Assembly (NCBI RefSeq): GCF_947494125.1
Contig: NZ_CANLTU010000002.1
Coordinates: 248,001 to 312,000 of the forward strand
Direction: 5' to 3'
DNA: 64,000 nt
From: an uncultured Tenacibaculum sp.
GTDB lineage: Bacteria; Bacteroidota; Bacteroidia; Flavobacteriales; Flavobacteriaceae
Shown: positions 29,651 to 38,265 of the stretch, piece by piece
How positions within the stretch are numbered: position 1 is the stretch's first letter
Layout: each line of letters begins with the position of its first letter
Notes under the pieces: model-generated
Seen by the model: the letters and a program-made list of their open reading frames with translations, nothing else
What the model was told of the DNA's origin: nothing
Databases searched by the model: none
Translations under genes and position numbers: made by a program

Positions 29651-29877
29651 GCAATGAGGCATATTGATAACTATCTTGTTTTAGGTGAATTCTCATTTTT
29701 ATTCCCTTAAAACTCTGTGAAGTTATTCACCTAAACGATAATTTTCATAAAAACTCAATAAAGAATTTTTACGAAGCTTATATAAAATTACGTTTTCATT
29801 AGAAAAAATAAAATATAAAAGCTTTAAAATTTTAATTTAATCAGGGGACCAAATTTAATTTATCAGTGCCTCATTGC
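29651..29877. repeat. 227-bp inverted-repeat element (MITE-like)
   Basis: Perfect 11-bp terminal inverted repeats GCAATGAGGCA (29651-29661) and TGCCTCATTGC (29867-29877) bound AT-rich noncoding DNA; a TGATAA block just inside each end extends the match with a small gap. Inside is a second inverted repeat TTAGGTGAAT/ATTCACCTAA (about 29688 and 29737) whose arms equal the TAGGTGAA operator word. No target-site duplication is obvious. Confidence 0.4.
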
Positions 29878-29949
29878 CAGATAAATATAATGAAAAAACT
29901 ATATGTTTTTCATTAAAAAGAAAAAAATATTAAAAGGAGTGAAAATTAG

Positions 29950-30048
29950 CATAAAAAGAAAAGAAGTAATCCATTGTAGAGGATACTTCTTTTCTAAAAA
30001 CTAACTAATCAAATAAACAAACTATAATGAAACTTTTAATTCTAATTT
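29950..30048 (-). ncRNA. variable-loop small RNA family, copy e
   Basis: Terminator stem AGAAAAGAAGT/ACTTCTTTTCT (29957-29995) extended by an inner ATCC/GGAT pairing, loop TCTACAAT on the minus strand, T-run to the left. The ACTAACTAATCAA tail is kept. Confidence 0.62.
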
Positions 30049-30054
30049 ATATAG

Positions 30055-30121
30055 TAAAGATAGTATTAGAAGTAAGTAAATAATTTCAAAATTCGATTAG
30101 ATGTATAAAGATATAGATGAA
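30055..30121 (-). promoter_or_regulatory. direct-repeat promoter of RNA copy e, partly degenerate
   Basis: TAAAGATA (30055) is present and the distal repeat TAGATGAA sits at its expected place (30114), but the proximal position (30093) reads TCGATTAG. Confidence 0.45.
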
Positions 30122-30218
30122 GTGCACTCTTGTTTAAATAAAATAAAAATGGATGTAGATAAATTACGATTAATAGAAAAGTATATTTTTACATTCTAAA
30201 ATTTAAAAATAAATTATT

Positions 30219-31616
30219 ATGAAAAAGAGATTTAAAATTGCAGCATTAGCTGTAATGGGAATGAGTTTGGTACTAAATGCTCAAGAAAAAGTTACTACAG
30301 AAAATGGAGATAAGGCAGATTTTGTTTATAAAGAAGGGAAAGTAGGAATTGGTACAACAACTCCTGATAAAAAGTTGACAGTACTTAATAATATTAAAAT
30401 TTTAAAGTCAGGTAATGCAAGAACACAAGGAGATAAAGCTGAATTAATTTTTGGAGAGTTAAATTCAGATAGTTATTCAGGAGGTATAAGAATAGAAAAT
30501 ACAAATTCAAATCCAGGATATGTAAATCCAAAAATGGTTTTTTCACTTCAAAATAGAAATACATCAACACTTGATCAAGTTAAAGATAGAATGACAATAT
30601 CTCCAAGAGGTTATGTAGGGATTGGAACATCAGATCCGAAATCACAATTTTATATTTCTGGAGGTTCAAATGATTGGAATGATTTTAATCAAGGGCATGC
30701 TTTGGGTACAATTCATTTAGATCCAGAAAACACTAGTGATAATTATGGAAATGCAATAACATTTGGAGCTTCTGATTCAAGTGATGGAGAAACAGCTCAA
30801 GCTGGGATTTATGTACGTAGTGATGGTGGATATGGAACAAAAATGTATTTTTCAACAACAAATTCATACGCCGTTGGATCAAAAACAGCGATGGCTATTG
30901 ATGCTGATGGTAAGGTAGGAATTGGATTAGGAGCTTTTAATCCAAAATCTCAACTGCATATTACAGGAGGTTCAAGTGATTGGAATGAATTAAGTCAAGG
31001 ACATGCTTTAGGTACAATTCATTTAGATCCAGAAAACGCAAGCAATAATTTTGGAAATGCAATAACATTTGGAGCTTCTGATTCAAATGCAGGAGAAACA
31101 GCCCAAGCAGGAATTTACGTACGTAGTGATGGTGGATATGGAACAAAAATGTATTTTTCAACAACAAATTCATATGCAGTTGGATCAAAAACAGCAATGG
31201 CTATTGATTCGGGAGGAAAAGTTGGTATCGGAACAACTTCTACAGGAAGTCATAGATTGGCAGTAGAAGGTTCAATAGGAGCGAGAGAAATTAAAGTAGA
31301 GGCAACAGGATGGTCAGATTTTGTGTTTTACAATGACTATAAGTTACCAAGTTTAATGGAAGTTGAAAACCACATTAAAGAAAAGGGACATTTAAAAGAT
31401 ATACCTAGTGCTAAAGACGTAGAAAAAAATGGGTTTTACCTTGGAGAAATGGATGCTAAACTATTGCAAAAGATAGAAGAGTTAACGTTGTATACTATTG
31501 AGCAAGAGAAGAAAATTACAGTTTTGGAGAAACAAAATTCTAAATTAGAGAAGCAAGAAAAAGAAATAGAAGAATTAAAATATCTAGTAAAAAAACTGAT
31601 TGAGAAGAAAAATTAA
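30219..31616 (+). CDS. secreted tail-fibre-like protein with internal duplication
   Basis: The 465-aa protein has a signal peptide ending LVLNAQ, an N-terminal VGIGTTTPDKKLTV stretch typical of Bacteroidetes tail-fibre/adhesin-like proteins, then two nearly identical tandem modules of about 97 residues (roughly residues 144-240 and 245-340, each beginning KSQ-hydrophobic-ITGGS/ISGGS-DWN and ending GKVGIG). The C-terminal domain (GWSDFVFYNDYKLP onward) ends in a coiled coil of Glu/Lys/Leu heptads. Paralogues are at 43443 (intact) and 40879 (relic). It is probably a trimeric surface or secreted fibre; ligand unknown. Confidence 0.75.
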   Translation: MKKRFKIAALAVMGMSLVLNAQEKVTTENGDKADFVYKEGKVGIGTTTPDKKLTVLNNIKILKSGNARTQGDKAELIFGELNSDSYSGGIRIENTNSNPGYVNPKMVFSLQNRNTSTLDQVKDRMTISPRGYVGIGTSDPKSQFYISGGSNDWNDFNQGHALGTIHLDPENTSDNYGNAITFGASDSSDGETAQAGIYVRSDGGYGTKMYFSTTNSYAVGSKTAMAIDADGKVGIGLGAFNPKSQLHITGGSSDWNELSQGHALGTIHLDPENASNNFGNAITFGASDSNAGETAQAGIYVRSDGGYGTKMYFSTTNSYAVGSKTAMAIDSGGKVGIGTTSTGSHRLAVEGSIGAREIKVEATGWSDFVFYNDYKLPSLMEVENHIKEKGHLKDIPSAKDVEKNGFYLGEMDAKLLQKIEELTLYTIEQEKKITVLEKQNSKLEKQEKEIEELKYLVKKLIEKKN

Positions 31617-31642
31617 TAAAAGATAAAATAAGATTTATTTGA

Positions 31643-31671
31643 AATCAACACTTATTAAGTGCTGATTTTTT
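31643..31671. terminator. terminator between tail-fibre gene 1 and peptide 5
   Basis: AATCAACACTT/AAGTGCTGATT imperfect stem and T-run. Nearly the same hairpin (ATCAACACnTAAnAAGTGTTGAT) follows the second tail-fibre gene at 44415 and survives alone at 39415. Confidence 0.75.
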
Positions 31672-31708
31672 ATGCAAAATATTAAAATGCGGTTTACTCG
31701 ATTTTAAA

Positions 31709-31894
31709 CTAACATTTTTCAAAAACACCATTCATACAACAATATGGAAAAATAGTAATACAATGAACTGGACTAGGAAATAAAGCATTGCATCTAAGTC
31801 CTTCTCTAGGACATATGCTTGAAAGCCCACCATTAATAGCTTGTTGTTCTACTTTCTTTAAGACTGAACCTAAATTTGAAATGTTTTTTAGCAT
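31709..31894 (-). CDS. double-glycine leader peptide 5 (61 aa, 6 Cys core)
   Basis: ATG 31894 opens the shared leader MLKNISNLGSV...KKVEQQA with INGG; the 38-residue core LSSICPREGLRCNALF onward contains six Cys including a CC pair and ends in Cys. It converges with the tail-fibre gene and has its own dyad-type promoter. The core is more hydrophobic than the others (FPSPVHCITIFPYCC). Function unknown. Confidence 0.75.
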   Translation of the reverse strand: MLKNISNLGSVLKKVEQQAINGGLSSICPREGLRCNALFPSPVHCITIFPYCCMNGVFEKC

Positions 31895-31916
31895 GATAAT
31901 TAGTTTTTAAGTTTCT

Positions 31917-31973
31917 CAAAATTAGAGATAAACAAATAATCGAGCTGAAATAAAACCGTAATAAAAGTAAGGA
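31917..31973 (-). promoter_or_regulatory. dyad-operator promoter of peptide 5
   Basis: CAAAATTA (31917), 29 nt, A plus ACCGTAATAAAAGTAAGGA (31955-31973; last base off the dyad), with an ACCATA half-site 22 bp on. Confidence 0.68.
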
Positions 31974-32014
31974 GATACCATACTTTTTAAGTTAAGATTG
32001 TATTGTAAAAATAA

Positions 32015-32040
32015 AAAGGAGTTCTATATAGAACTCCTTT
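32015..32040 (-). terminator. leftward terminator in the 31.9-32.7 kb gap
   Basis: AAAGGAGTTC-TATATA-GAACTCCTTT, a perfect 10-bp stem with T-rich flanks. No gene ends here; it suggests another short leftward transcript. Confidence 0.6.
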
Positions 32041-32230
32041 AATAGTTAAATAAAACTTATTAGTAATATCCCCATAACACTAAGTAAGCATATAGGTAAG
32101 ACACAATAAATAAAGGATAGTCACAGAAATAAAAAAAAGCTCCCGGGGGAGCCATGAAAAAAAGGGGTGTCACAATTTTACATAATTAAGACACAGTGTT
32201 TTATGATAGGTCACAAATAAATTTAAAATA
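32041..32230. other. gene-free stretch with an imperfect direct repeat and a GCTCC-type terminator
   Basis: AAGACACA followed by GATAG(G)TCACA occurs twice, about 88 bp apart (near 32098 and 32190), around a GCTCCC-GG-GGGAGC terminator (32131-32152) that fires leftwards. No plausible frame is present. Confidence 0.4.
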
Positions 32231-32324
32231 AATAAAAAAGAAAAGAAGTTATCACATCCAGACACTTCTTTTCTAAAAACTAACTAATCAATATACTTTT
32301 AATGGAAAAACAAAACCTTTAATT
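32230..32324 (-). ncRNA. variable-loop small RNA family, copy f
   Basis: Perfect 11-bp terminator stem AGAAAAGAAGT/ACTTCTTTTCT (32239-32274), loop GTCTGGATGTGATA on the minus strand, ACTAACTAATCAAT tail retained, T-rich run to the left. Confidence 0.65.
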
Positions 32325-32330
32325 ATACTT

Positions 32331-32397
32331 CAAAGATAGTATTGAAATAAGGTTGATATTTATAAAATTAGACGAAGTGAATTAATGTATAGATGAA
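32331..32397 (-). promoter_or_regulatory. direct-repeat promoter of RNA copy f
   Basis: CAAAGATA (32331), exactly 30 nt, TAGACGAA (32369), exactly 13 nt, TAGATGAA (32390). Confidence 0.7.
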
Positions 32398-32514
32398 AGG
32401 AACTGTACAGATAGTAAAGTGAAAATAGATAAGGACTGTAAAACAGTTTTTATAAAAAAGTAGATTTATTGAAAAAAATATTGTTTTTAACAAAATAAAT
32501 TGTATATTGTATTA

Positions 32515-32590
32515 GTCTTATTGAGACGTCATAAGACTTCTTTTTCATAGCAATTTTCCCACTCAATTCTATTGAGTGGGTTTTTATTTT
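32515..32590 (+). ncRNA. two-hairpin small RNA family, copy 3 (inverted)
   Basis: The only rightward copy: hairpin 1 GTCTTAT...ATAAGAC, the shared 30-nt linker, and the terminator CCCACTCAAT-TCT-ATTGAGTGGG with T-run. Hairpin 1 differs in sequence from copies 1 and 2 but keeps pairing. TTG at 32481, 19 nt, and TATATTGT at 32503 form a promoter. Confidence 0.68.
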
Positions 32591-32736
32591 ATTTCAGCAT
32601 ACAGTTTTAGTATCCAATGGTAATAAGTTTAGGTGTTATTTTAATGAATATTAGTGTTATAATTTATTAGAAGAAAAAGAACTCTTAAGAATTTATATAT
32701 TAATAATTAAGAGAAGAAAGCAAGGCACATTTATTT

Positions 32737-32958
32737 TTAAAACTGAGGCAGGAAACTAAGTTCACTTTCTACACAAAAAAACTCATTGTTATTTATAAGC
32801 GATTGTACATAATAATCATAATTACCTTTTAGTTTATTGTTTTCTTTTTGAAAATTGTTTTTAGTTTGAAGAATAACAACTACATCTGTTTCAGTTTCAA
32901 AAGGGTTTTTATTGGTATTAGAATCATAACCTAACTGTTCACCAATTTGATATTTCAT
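32737..32958 (-). CDS. orphan 73-aa protein under the dyad promoter
   Basis: The frame from ATG 32958 encodes MKYQIGEQLGYDSNT onward, an acidic/polar soluble protein with no signal peptide, no membrane segment and one Cys. A ten-residue upstream extension is possible but overlaps the usual position of the untranslated leader, so the shorter start is preferred. It has the most symmetric copy of the dyad operator in the window at the standard distance. I do not recognise the family; its co-regulation with the peptide genes suggests a partner, regulator or immunity function, which is inference only. Confidence 0.55.
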   Translation of the reverse strand: MKYQIGEQLGYDSNTNKNPFETETDVVVILQTKNNFQKENNKLKGNYDYYVQSLINNNEFFCVESELSFLPQF

Positions 32959-32985
32959 AATAAGAAAATATTTTTTTAAACTTTT

Positions 32986-33042
32986 CAAAAATAGGATATT
33001 GAAAAAAAAAGAAAAAAGGAAAAACCGTAATTTTAATACGGT
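32986..33042 (-). promoter_or_regulatory. dyad-operator promoter of the 73-aa gene (perfect palindrome)
   Basis: CAAAAATA (32986), 29 nt, A plus ACCGTA-ATTTTAA-TACGGT (33024-33042), a perfect 6-bp-arm inverted repeat. Confidence 0.72.
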
Positions 33043-33206
33043 TTTTCTATAATTATTAAATGATATTTAGAGAAACAATGCATTCTAAAAAGCGCTTACT
33101 CAATAAGAGTAAAGGTTTACTCGTATAGAAAGCGATTTCACTCATTTTAAGTTTTAAAGCTACATAGTAACAATTAGGTTTGTTTTAAACTTTAAAACTA
33201 TGAGCT

Positions 33207-34985
33207 ATGTTTAAAAAAATAACTTTAACAATTTTATTCTTTAGTGCATTTTTAATGCAAGGGCAAATGAAAACTATCACAGGTATTGTTTCTGATGATT
33301 CAGACGTTTTACCTGGAGTTACAATTTTAGAAAAGGGAACTACAAACGGAACAGAAACAAATTTTGATGGAAAATATTCTATAAAAGTAGCTAAAGGAGC
33401 GGTTTTAGTATTTTCATTTGTAGGTATGAAAACTGTTGAGAAAAAAGTAGGAGATATAACTACTATTAATGTAATATTAGAAAATGATAATGTATTAGAT
33501 GAAGTTGTGGTTGTTTCATATGGAGTATCAAAAAAGAAATTTTATTCAACAAGTTCTGCAACGAGAATAAGAAGTAGAAATAAAGTTACAGTTGAAAATA
33601 GAGACTCCTATGGAAAGAGAAACGAAAATATTTTTAAAAGAGTTCAAGGAAGTCCACTTTCAACTTTTTCTATAGATGTAGATAAAGCTGCGTATAGTAA
33701 TATAAGAAGATTAATTAATGCAGGAAGTAAAGTGCCAAAAGATGCTGTGAAGATTGAAGAGATGATTAACTATTTTGATTACGATTACCCACAACCAAAA
33801 GGGAAACATCCATTTTCTATAACTACAGATGTAGTAGGAACTCCATGGAATGTAAAAACTAAATTAGTAAGAATTGGTTTAAAAGGGAAAGAGTATAAAC
33901 AAGATAAATTACCAGCATCTAATTTAACTTTTTTAATAGATGTTTCAGGTTCTATGGGAGAATCAAATAAGTTACCATTGTTAAAAAAAGCATTTAAATT
34001 ACTTACAAATCAATTAAGAGAAAAAGATAAAGTAGCAATTGTAGTATATGCAGCAGCAGCAGGGGTAGTGTTGGAGCCTACATCTGGTACATATAAAGAG
34101 AAAATAATTACAGCATTAAATAATTTAGAAGCTGGAGGATCAACAGCAGGGGGAGAAGGTATAGAATTAGCCTATAAATTAGCTGAAAAGAATTTTGTTA
34201 AAAATGGTAATAATAGAGTGATTTTAGCAACCGATGGAGATTTTAATGTAGGAGCTTCAGATAATGATGCTATGGAAAAATTAATAGAAGAAAAAAGAAA
34301 ATCAGGAGTGTTTTTATCGGTTTTAGGTTTTGGTTATGGAAATTATCAAGATGATAAATTAGAAATATTGGCAGATAAAGGAAATGGAAACCATGCATAT
34401 ATAGATACCATGCAAGAAGCTCAAAAAGTTTTTGGAAAAGAGTTTGGAGGAACTTTATATACCATAGCAAAAGATGTGAAAATTCAAGTAGAATTTAATC
34501 CAAAAAAAGTACAAGGTTATCGTTTAATAGGCTATGAAAATCGTTTACTGAATGCTGAAGATTTTGTGGATGATACTAAAGATGCAGGAGAATTAGGTAG
34601 TGGACATACGGTTACCGCTTTATATGAAGTAATTCCTATAGGAGTAAAAAGTAAGTATTTAAAGAATTTACCAAAATTAAAATATGTGAAAAATCAAAGC
34701 CTAGAAAAGTATAGCGAAGAACTATTTACGGTGAAGTTTAGATATAAAAAGCCTTCAAGTAGCGTTAGTAAAGAAATTATTAAAGTAGTGAAAGATGAAA
34801 CAAAAGAAGCATCAGCAGATATGAATTTTGCAGCTTCGGTAGCATTATTTGGAATGCAGTTACAAAAATCTAAATTTAAAAATAGAAGTAAAAAGAAAGA
34901 TGTATTAAAATTGGCGAGTTTAGGAAGTGTTAATGATAAAGAGGGGTATAGGAAAGAATTTATACGATTAGTAAAAGCATATTAA
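33207..34985 (+). CDS. secreted/outer-membrane VWA-domain protein (YfbK-like) with N-terminal carboxypeptidase-D-like domain
   Basis: The 592-aa protein has a signal peptide ending MQGQ, a CarboxypepD_reg-like beta domain (ITGIVSDDSDVLPGVTI, about residues 22-95) ending in the VLDEVVVVSYG motif usually seen in SusC receptors, a YfbK N-terminal region (STFSIDVDKAAYSNIRR), and a von Willebrand A domain with the MIDAS motif DVSGSMGESNK (near residue 246) and the later TDGDFNVG. The C-terminus matches the DUF3520-like part of YfbK. Function is unknown; VWA domains bind partners through a metal ion. Confidence 0.87.
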   Translation: MFKKITLTILFFSAFLMQGQMKTITGIVSDDSDVLPGVTILEKGTTNGTETNFDGKYSIKVAKGAVLVFSFVGMKTVEKKVGDITTINVILENDNVLDEVVVVSYGVSKKKFYSTSSATRIRSRNKVTVENRDSYGKRNENIFKRVQGSPLSTFSIDVDKAAYSNIRRLINAGSKVPKDAVKIEEMINYFDYDYPQPKGKHPFSITTDVVGTPWNVKTKLVRIGLKGKEYKQDKLPASNLTFLIDVSGSMGESNKLPLLKKAFKLLTNQLREKDKVAIVVYAAAAGVVLEPTSGTYKEKIITALNNLEAGGSTAGGEGIELAYKLAEKNFVKNGNNRVILATDGDFNVGASDNDAMEKLIEEKRKSGVFLSVLGFGYGNYQDDKLEILADKGNGNHAYIDTMQEAQKVFGKEFGGTLYTIAKDVKIQVEFNPKKVQGYRLIGYENRLLNAEDFVDDTKDAGELGSGHTVTALYEVIPIGVKSKYLKNLPKLKYVKNQSLEKYSEELFTVKFRYKKPSSSVSKEIIKVVKDETKEASADMNFAASVALFGMQLQKSKFKNRSKKKDVLKLASLGSVNDKEGYRKEFIRLVKAY

Positions 34986-34988
34986 AAG

Positions 34989-35021
34989 AAAGCCAGTATT
35001 TAAATACTGGCTTTTATTTTT
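34989..35021 (+). terminator. terminator after the VWA gene
   Basis: AAAGCCAGTA/TACTGGCTTT stem followed by TTATTTTT. Confidence 0.85.
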
Positions 35022-35052
35022 AGTACTTAGAAAGTATTTTTGTTAGGTCTTG

Positions 35053-36453
35053 TTATTCGAGTAAACTTTTAATTTCGTTTATAAATTTTAATGATTCCCT
35101 TTCAATCAGTTCTGTTAATTTTTCTTTGCTTTTAAAATTAGGTTTCTCTACAATAACTCGGTCAACAATAGACAAACTTTTATTAATCGATTCAGCCAAA
35201 TGATATTTATTCCAATCACTGTTTCTAAATATTTCCCAATATTTTTTTCTAACATCTTTATTTTGACCAGATAAACAAATAGAAAAACACAACGTTTTGT
35301 GATTTAGGACAATAACAAATTTAAGTTTTTGTTGTTTTAATTTATCAGTAGTTAAAGAAAAATAAGAGTAGTTGGGATTTTCTTTATAAATACTACCTAG
35401 TTTAAGGGAAGCTTCATATTCTTTATGAAAAAAAGCCCTTAAATTTTTCATGTAATTTATCAATTGATGATAATCCATTTTTTTTTCAGATAGATTATTT
35501 TTTTCGACATTCTCTATAAAACTTACATTGTTTATTTTATCGATCTTAATATTGTTAGTTTTTTCAAGAGGAATACAAATGTCTAATATAAACTTTTGCT
35601 CAGGGTGATTATTATGGTCATTGTGATATGTTTCAAAATAATCTCCATCTCTAAATTCATATCCGTTTTCGATGACCCAAATGCACATAGCTTTCCATGC
35701 TTTTGAAATTTCTTCAGCCTTAATTTCAAAACTACCCACTAAATAAATCCCCTTCTGTAAGGTTATTTGCCTAATATCTCCATCAGTATTTATATTCTTG
35801 TTGATTGTTACGCAAGTACTAAACCGTAGTTTTGAAGTTAGAGTAACATTAGGGTTGTCATGATAAACAGTGATAGCTTTGAAATTAGAAGAGTCTAATA
35901 CTTTTTTTAGATGTCCCCATTCTATTAACCTTTGAAACATATTACCAGAATTTTCAAATTCTCCAATATGCGATATACTTGCAAGTTTAAGTTCAGGAAG
36001 GTCTTTTATTGCTATTTGTGCATTCATTCTAATCCATTGTTTAGTGTTATTAATAGAACAAATGTATTTTTCAGGTAAAAAAGATTCTATACCAATCTTG
36101 CTAAGTATTTTTTTACCTTCAGATTTAAATTTGGTAGGACTTACACCATAGTGTTTTTTAAAAGTTCTTGAAAATGAACTGTCACTATTAAAACCATATT
36201 TGTAAACTAAATCTTTTAAAGAAATATTTGATTTAACGAGTAAAATTGAAGCAATCCTTTCCATCCGTTTTCGATTAATAAATTCGTTTAATCTTTCATT
36301 TACTACAATTAAAAATACTCTATGAAAATGGTAAGGAGAATAATTAGCTTTTTGAGATAAACATTCAAGAGATAGCTCAAAATCAAGATTATTTTCAATA
36401 TAATCCAAGACGAAATTAACTCGTTTAAGATACTCTTGTCTCGTTTCATTCAT
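35053..36453 (-). CDS. AraC family regulator with GyrI-like and C-terminal accessory domains
   Basis: The 466-aa protein starts at ATG 36453 (NETRQEYLKRVNFVLDYIE). Residues about 1-110 are an AraC-type double HTH (LSQKANYSPYHFHRVF and YKYGFNSDSSFSRTFKKHYG), about 145-290 a GyrI-like small-molecule-binding domain (AIKDLPELKLASISHIGEF to KFILDICIPLE), and about 310-466 an additional alpha/beta domain I do not recognise with confidence. An upstream in-frame extension lies inside the propeller gene and is rejected. It follows the propeller lipoprotein gene by 13 bp, so both form one operon. Confidence 0.85.
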   Translation of the reverse strand: MNETRQEYLKRVNFVLDYIENNLDFELSLECLSQKANYSPYHFHRVFLIVVNERLNEFINRKRMERIASILLVKSNISLKDLVYKYGFNSDSSFSRTFKKHYGVSPTKFKSEGKKILSKIGIESFLPEKYICSINNTKQWIRMNAQIAIKDLPELKLASISHIGEFENSGNMFQRLIEWGHLKKVLDSSNFKAITVYHDNPNVTLTSKLRFSTCVTINKNINTDGDIRQITLQKGIYLVGSFEIKAEEISKAWKAMCIWVIENGYEFRDGDYFETYHNDHNNHPEQKFILDICIPLEKTNNIKIDKINNVSFIENVEKNNLSEKKMDYHQLINYMKNLRAFFHKEYEASLKLGSIYKENPNYSYFSLTTDKLKQQKLKFVIVLNHKTLCFSICLSGQNKDVRKKYWEIFRNSDWNKYHLAESINKSLSIVDRVIVEKPNFKSKEKLTELIERESLKFINEIKSLLE

Positions 36454-36466
36454 TATAGCTTCTTTT

Positions 36467-37576
36467 TTATTTAGTCCAAGGGCCATTCTTTCCAACAGTA
36501 ATAAATGATTTACCATCAAAACGAGAAAGTCCATTCAAGCCTCCAAACCAAAGACGACTTTCTTTATCTTGAAAAATACTCATGATAACGTGACTTTGAA
36601 TGCCATTTTCTTCATTAAAATTAACATATGATTTTCCATCGTATCGATACACTCCAAAACCTTTAACAGCAAACCAAATATTGTCCGAATTATCTTGATA
36701 AACATCCCAAACTTCTTTACCATTTAAACTGTTTAATTGACTAACATTGATAAATGTTTTACCATCAAAACGACACAAGCCTTTATGTGCAGTGCCAAAC
36801 CATATATTACCCTTATTGTCTTCTAAAATTCTAATCACATTATTGTCATTCAAACCATCTTTCTCGGAGATATTCGAAAGTAATTTTCCATCGTAGATAT
36901 ACGCACCTCCATTAGTAGCAAACCAAATTCTCTCTTTACTATCTTTAATAATACAATGTACTATCTTGGAACTAGTAACACCTCTTGTATTATCAGGTTT
37001 AGATTCAGGAATAGTGAAAGGAACAAATTTATTTTCATTAAAGAAACAAACACCTTGTAAAGTTCCTATCCATACTATTCCATTATGGTCAGTAGCTATA
37101 CTCCAAACATCATTGTTTATTAAACCGTCACTTTCATAATAGTTTGTTATTGTTTTTCCATCGTATTTACTAAGCCCTCCTGTATGACCAAGCCAAATGT
37201 TACCATATTTATCTTCTGTAATATCTTTTATAGTAACGCCTTGACCTTTGTAGTTTTTAATATTGTTGAAAAAATCAAGTGATTTTTTATTATAGCGATA
37301 TGCTCCCTTTTCAGTTCCAAACCAAAGATTTCCTTTACTGTCTTGAAATACTTTACGAATAACTCTATTTATTTGTTCATTATTAGTATTCAGAAAAGGA
37401 GCTCTAAAATTTTCGTTATTTAGCTGAGCTCTTTTTTTTGTTGAATCGATAGATTTTGTATTTGACTTATTTTGCCCATTACAAGAAATGACGGGAACTA
37501 AAAAAATTATAAATAAAAAATATAATGCTTTAATTTTAAAGAACCTTTTTGATATTATTTCTTTCTTACTAGTCAT
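36467..37576 (-). CDS. lipoprotein with two-component-regulator propeller repeats
   Basis: The 369-aa precursor starts at ATG 37576 (TSKKEIISKRFFKIK) and has a lipobox ending VPVISC. The rest is a beta-propeller of about seven Reg_prop repeats with the signatures GNLWFGTEKGAYRY, GNIWLGHTGGLSKYDG, GIVWIGTLQGV, GNIWFGTAHKGLCRFDG and RLWFGGLNGLSRFDG. In Bacteroidetes such propellers normally form the sensor half of hybrid two-component proteins; here it ends without kinase and is paired with a separate AraC regulator. Confidence 0.88.
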   Translation of the reverse strand: MTSKKEIISKRFFKIKALYFLFIIFLVPVISCNGQNKSNTKSIDSTKKRAQLNNENFRAPFLNTNNEQINRVIRKVFQDSKGNLWFGTEKGAYRYNKKSLDFFNNIKNYKGQGVTIKDITEDKYGNIWLGHTGGLSKYDGKTITNYYESDGLINNDVWSIATDHNGIVWIGTLQGVCFFNENKFVPFTIPESKPDNTRGVTSSKIVHCIIKDSKERIWFATNGGAYIYDGKLLSNISEKDGLNDNNVIRILEDNKGNIWFGTAHKGLCRFDGKTFINVSQLNSLNGKEVWDVYQDNSDNIWFAVKGFGVYRYDGKSYVNFNEENGIQSHVIMSIFQDKESRLWFGGLNGLSRFDGKSFITVGKNGPWTK

Positions 37577-37984
37577 AATTATACGAACCAGATTTGTTTC
37601 TCTTTTAGTTGTTTTAAAAATATAGAACAAGGAGTTAAAACATCTAATTTAATAAATACAAAACCAACTAAAAAATCTAGAAGAGTTTTTATAAGTAGAC
37701 TAGATTTGGTAAATGTTTTTGTTTTTTTTAAATCATTAAATAAAAACAGAAAATTAAAGATATTAGAAAAGTAATTAAGGGGTGAAAACATAAGAAAAGT
37801 AAAACCTTACTTAAGTATAATAAACAAATAAGTATAGAAAAAAAGGAGCATAATTATGCTCCCTTCAAAATGTAAAAGAAATGCCCCCCAGCAAATCTAT
37901 TTCTGTTCTTAAACTTTAGACGAGAAATTATTTGTGACTTACAAAATTTATTAAAAAATAATAGTATTTAAGTTTAATAAAATA
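37577..37984. other. gene-free stretch with a leftward terminator and a lone -7 box
   Basis: A minus-strand frame of 70 codons (ending about 37579) has no family features and is probably noise. The palindrome GGAGCATAATTATGCTCC (37845-37862) with a minus-strand T-run is a terminator, and CAAATCTA at 37892 (TAGATTTG) could start a short transcript toward it. Confidence 0.4.
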
Positions 37985-38057
37985 GTTGGCACTACCATTT
38001 ATAGATTGTTGTTTTTTATGTTTAATGTTGAATTAAGAGAGAAATATTCTTTAACAT
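37985..38057 (-). pseudogene. decayed double-glycine leader peptide gene
   Basis: From a minus-strand ATG at 38057 the sequence reads MLKNIS, then shifts frame and continues as LNIKHKKQQSINGSA, matching LNKxEQQSINGG of the intact leaders. The double glycine has become Gly-Ser, the frame is broken, and no Cys-rich core follows. No dyad operator remains upstream. Confidence 0.6.
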
Positions 38058-38265
38058 AATATAAATTTTTTATTTACTCAAATAATGACTAAATACTAGT
38101 ACTATTCTAATCCAATATTTTAAACGTTTTGTTTTTTTATATAAAAAAAGAACACAGGGTCATTGTTGCTGATTAGTAAGAATATTAAGGAAAGAAAAAT
38201 TAAAGTTCTTTTCATAACATTAAAAGTTTTAATAAAGCTATAAACTTAAAATAAGTGTAGTTAAA
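38058..38265. other. short AT-rich gap, nothing recognised
   Basis: No frame, operator or hairpin could be supported between the leader relic and the terminator at 38266. Confidence 0.4.

Noticed and set aside
37579-37791. 70-codon minus-strand frame upstream of the propeller gene
   Set aside because: No family features, no promoter; it overlaps the start of the propeller gene in another frame.
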